The position numbers were made by a program, and so were the translations under genes. Shown piece by piece: positions 4,145 to 5,548 of a stretch of DNA of 5,548 nucleotides. Location: NCBI GenBank assembly GCA_025449515.1, contig JANWJI010000104.1, positions 1-5,548 of the forward strand, in the 5' to 3' direction. The number at the start of each line of letters is the position of its first letter. Position 1 is the stretch's first letter. The notes under the pieces are model-generated. The model had not been told where the DNA came from. It did no database searches and worked only from the letters and a program-made list of their open reading frames with translations. The DNA is from Nitrososphaeraceae archaeon. GTDB lineage: Archaea > Thermoproteota > Nitrososphaeria > Nitrososphaerales > Nitrososphaeraceae.

Positions 4145-5548
4145 TTGACAATAACAAAACGTAGAAGGCTAGCGACAAGAACCCTTTTTGTACCATTTGT
4201 CCTTACCATTATCGCGGTAATTGGGCTTGTCGTTATGGCTAGTTTCTTGTTTCAAAATTATGTAATTCATAACCAAGATTCTCATTATCCAGTACTGGCA
4301 AAAAATGCTGATCTTAGGATAGAATTGGTAGCCGGTAACCTATCTCTTCCAACCAATATGGCATTTTTAGATCATAGTAATATTCTGGTATTGGAAAAGA
4401 ATACTGGTGATGTCCGTCTTATATCAGACGGTGTGTTAAGACCAAAGCCCTTACTAAGATTGAACGTAGAAGGTCAGGGAGAAGGAGGGTTATTAGGTTT
4501 GGCCATCTTAAATAATACTTCGCCAGTCGTTGAATCAGGAAAAGACAAGAAAAGCCAGTTACAGTCATCCTCCTCGTTATCGCCAACAAATCTATCTCCT
4601 CCCATCCCAAAAGCATATGTATTCATTTACTTTACCGAATTGAAAAAAACTGGTGAAACAAAGAATGTGATTTACAGATATGACTGGAATGGGAATTCTC
4701 TAATAAATCCTAAATTAATCTTGGAATTGCCGTCTTCAGCAGGTATATACCATAACGGTGGGAAGATGATAATTGGCCCCAGAGATCATCAACTCTACGC
4801 GACAGTTGGGGATTTGAACTCCCCCAATACTGTAATGCAGAACTACAAATATGGTAAAAAAAGTAGCTACTCTTCTGTCATATTGAGAATAAATCCTATA
4901 AGTGGTTTGCCATCTGCAGATAATCCATTTCTCAATGATAAAATATCTGACAGTACTACGGATATTGCTGGTCTAGCTTATAGTTACGCATATGGTATTC
5001 GAAATAGTTTTGGAATGGCATTTGATCCTGTAACGGACTTTTTATGGGATACTGAGAATGGAGAAAACACTTATGATGAAATTAATTTGGTGAAATCAGG
5101 ATTTAATAGTGGCTGGGATAAAGTTATGGGGCCGATCTCTCGTAATAATGATTCGTCGACAAAGAGTAAACTCTTCGATCTACCAGGTTCTTATTATTCT
5201 GATCCTAAATTTAGCTGGCGAGTCCCGATTGGTGTTACTGCCATAGAATTCTTTAATTCTTCAAACTTTGGAATAAAATATAAAAATAATATCTTTATTG
5301 GTGACATAAATCTTGGCAATATATATTATTTGGAAGTGAATAACACAAATAGAACCGATCTAAACCTAAATGATGGTCAGCATTCAGGATTAATAGATCG
5401 TGTGGCTGATAATAAGAACGAAGCCTTAGAGACACTATTTGCAACTAATTTCCAGGGCAGAATAACCGATATCAAAACAGGTCCGGACGGCAACTTGTAT
5501 GTTCTGACATATTTCGATGGAAAAGTCTACAAAATAACGCCTAAAAAT
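4145..5548 (+). CDS. PQQ-dependent sugar dehydrogenase (glucose/sorbosone dehydrogenase family), membrane-anchored, 3' end outside window
   Basis: Soluble-type aldose dehydrogenases oxidise sugars to lactones with PQQ and calcium in a six-bladed beta-propeller. The frame is open for 468 codons to the right edge, so the stop is not seen, but the final VYKITPKN is typical of the family's C-terminus. Residues 1-12 (MTITKRRRLATR) are basic; 13-36 form one membrane helix; the rest would be extracellular. Landmarks are LPTNMAFL, GEGGLLGL (112-119), HNGGK (203-207, the likely catalytic His203), LYATVGD, YGIRNSFGMAFDP (around Arg286), ENGENTYDEINLV (DEIN 311-314), GFNSGWD, IGDINLGNIYYL, and GRITDIKTGPDGNLYVLTYFDG (GPDG 446-449). 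A Ser/Pro/Lys-rich insert of about 30 residues (roughly 125-156) interrupts the first blades. TTG 4145 is chosen because no in-frame ATG lies upstream before the stop at 4034, and ATG 4235 would cut the membrane helix. Substrate and PQQ source are unknown. Confidence 0.92.
   Translation, partial: MTITKRRRLATRTLFVPFVLTIIAVIGLVVMASFLFQNYVIHNQDSHYPVLAKNADLRIELVAGNLSLPTNMAFLDHSNILVLEKNTGDVRLISDGVLRPKPLLRLNVEGQGEGGLLGLAILNNTSPVVESGKDKKSQLQSSSSLSPTNLSPPIPKAYVFIYFTELKKTGETKNVIYRYDWNGNSLINPKLILELPSSAGIYHNGGKMIIGPRDHQLYATVGDLNSPNTVMQNYKYGKKSSYSSVILRINPISGLPSADNPFLNDKISDSTTDIAGLAYSYAYGIRNSFGMAFDPVTDFLWDTENGENTYDEINLVKSGFNSGWDKVMGPISRNNDSSTKSKLFDLPGSYYSDPKFSWRVPIGVTAIEFFNSSNFGIKYKNNIFIGDINLGNIYYLEVNNTNRTDLNLNDGQHSGLIDRVADNKNEALETLFATNFQGRITDIKTGPDGNLYVLTYFDGKVYKITPKN

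Noticed and set aside
4419..4616. Minus-strand frame of 65 codons
   Set aside because: It lies wholly inside the sugar dehydrogenase gene on the other strand and shows no family features.

Overview
The window looks like chromosomal DNA from an ammonia-oxidising archaeon (Nitrososphaerota/Thaumarchaeota), most likely near Nitrososphaera or Nitrosocosmicus. This is inferred from the low GC content, the archaeal TATA-type promoters, GGTGA-type ribosome sites, TTG starts, and the exact flavour of the polysaccharide deacetylase, DedA and sugar dehydrogenase proteins. No database search was possible, so the taxon is a judgement. Gene density is low. There are three substantial genes and one clearly broken locus, separated by long AT-rich spacers with hairpins, a tandem duplication and a few very small possible genes.

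Layout. Positions 1-126 (-) may be the 5' part of an unrecognised gene that leaves the window on the left. A spacer of about 320 bp follows. A secreted or membrane-tethered polysaccharide-deacetylase-like protein lies at 450-1406 (+); the two adjacent aspartates of the first catalytic motif are missing from it. It converges on a DedA-family membrane protein (1534-2166, -), with a 9-bp-stem hairpin between them. A perfect AT palindrome at 2235-2248 sits at the right distance to serve both dedA and a possible leaderless 43-aa gene (2265-2396, +).

Positions 2397-2873 hold several short hairpins and a perfect 15-bp odd palindrome, but no convincing large gene. Positions 2874-3505 (-) are a deletion scar. 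The first two thirds of a response-regulator receiver domain run out of frame into the ATP-binding domain of a histidine kinase. The receiver resembles those fused to thioredoxin-reductase-like enzymes. The simplest reading is that one deletion removed the rest of the regulator gene and the front of a downstream kinase gene.

Positions 3506-3864 appear non-coding or decayed. A 25-bp exact tandem duplication (3865-3914) overlaps the 3' end of a possible 34-aa acidic small protein (3891-3995, -), which has a well-placed TATA box. A shared AT-rich promoter region separates it from the last gene (4145-5548, +). That gene is a membrane-anchored PQQ-dependent sugar dehydrogenase, still open at the right edge.

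The three large proteins all belong to the cell envelope: an extracellular deacetylase-like protein, an integral membrane protein and an extracellular sugar oxidoreductase. Nothing in the sequence shows that they form one operon or pathway; each has its own orientation and promoter. The most interesting points are the exact loss of the catalytic Asp-Asp pair from an otherwise well-kept protein and the regulator-kinase deletion scar.
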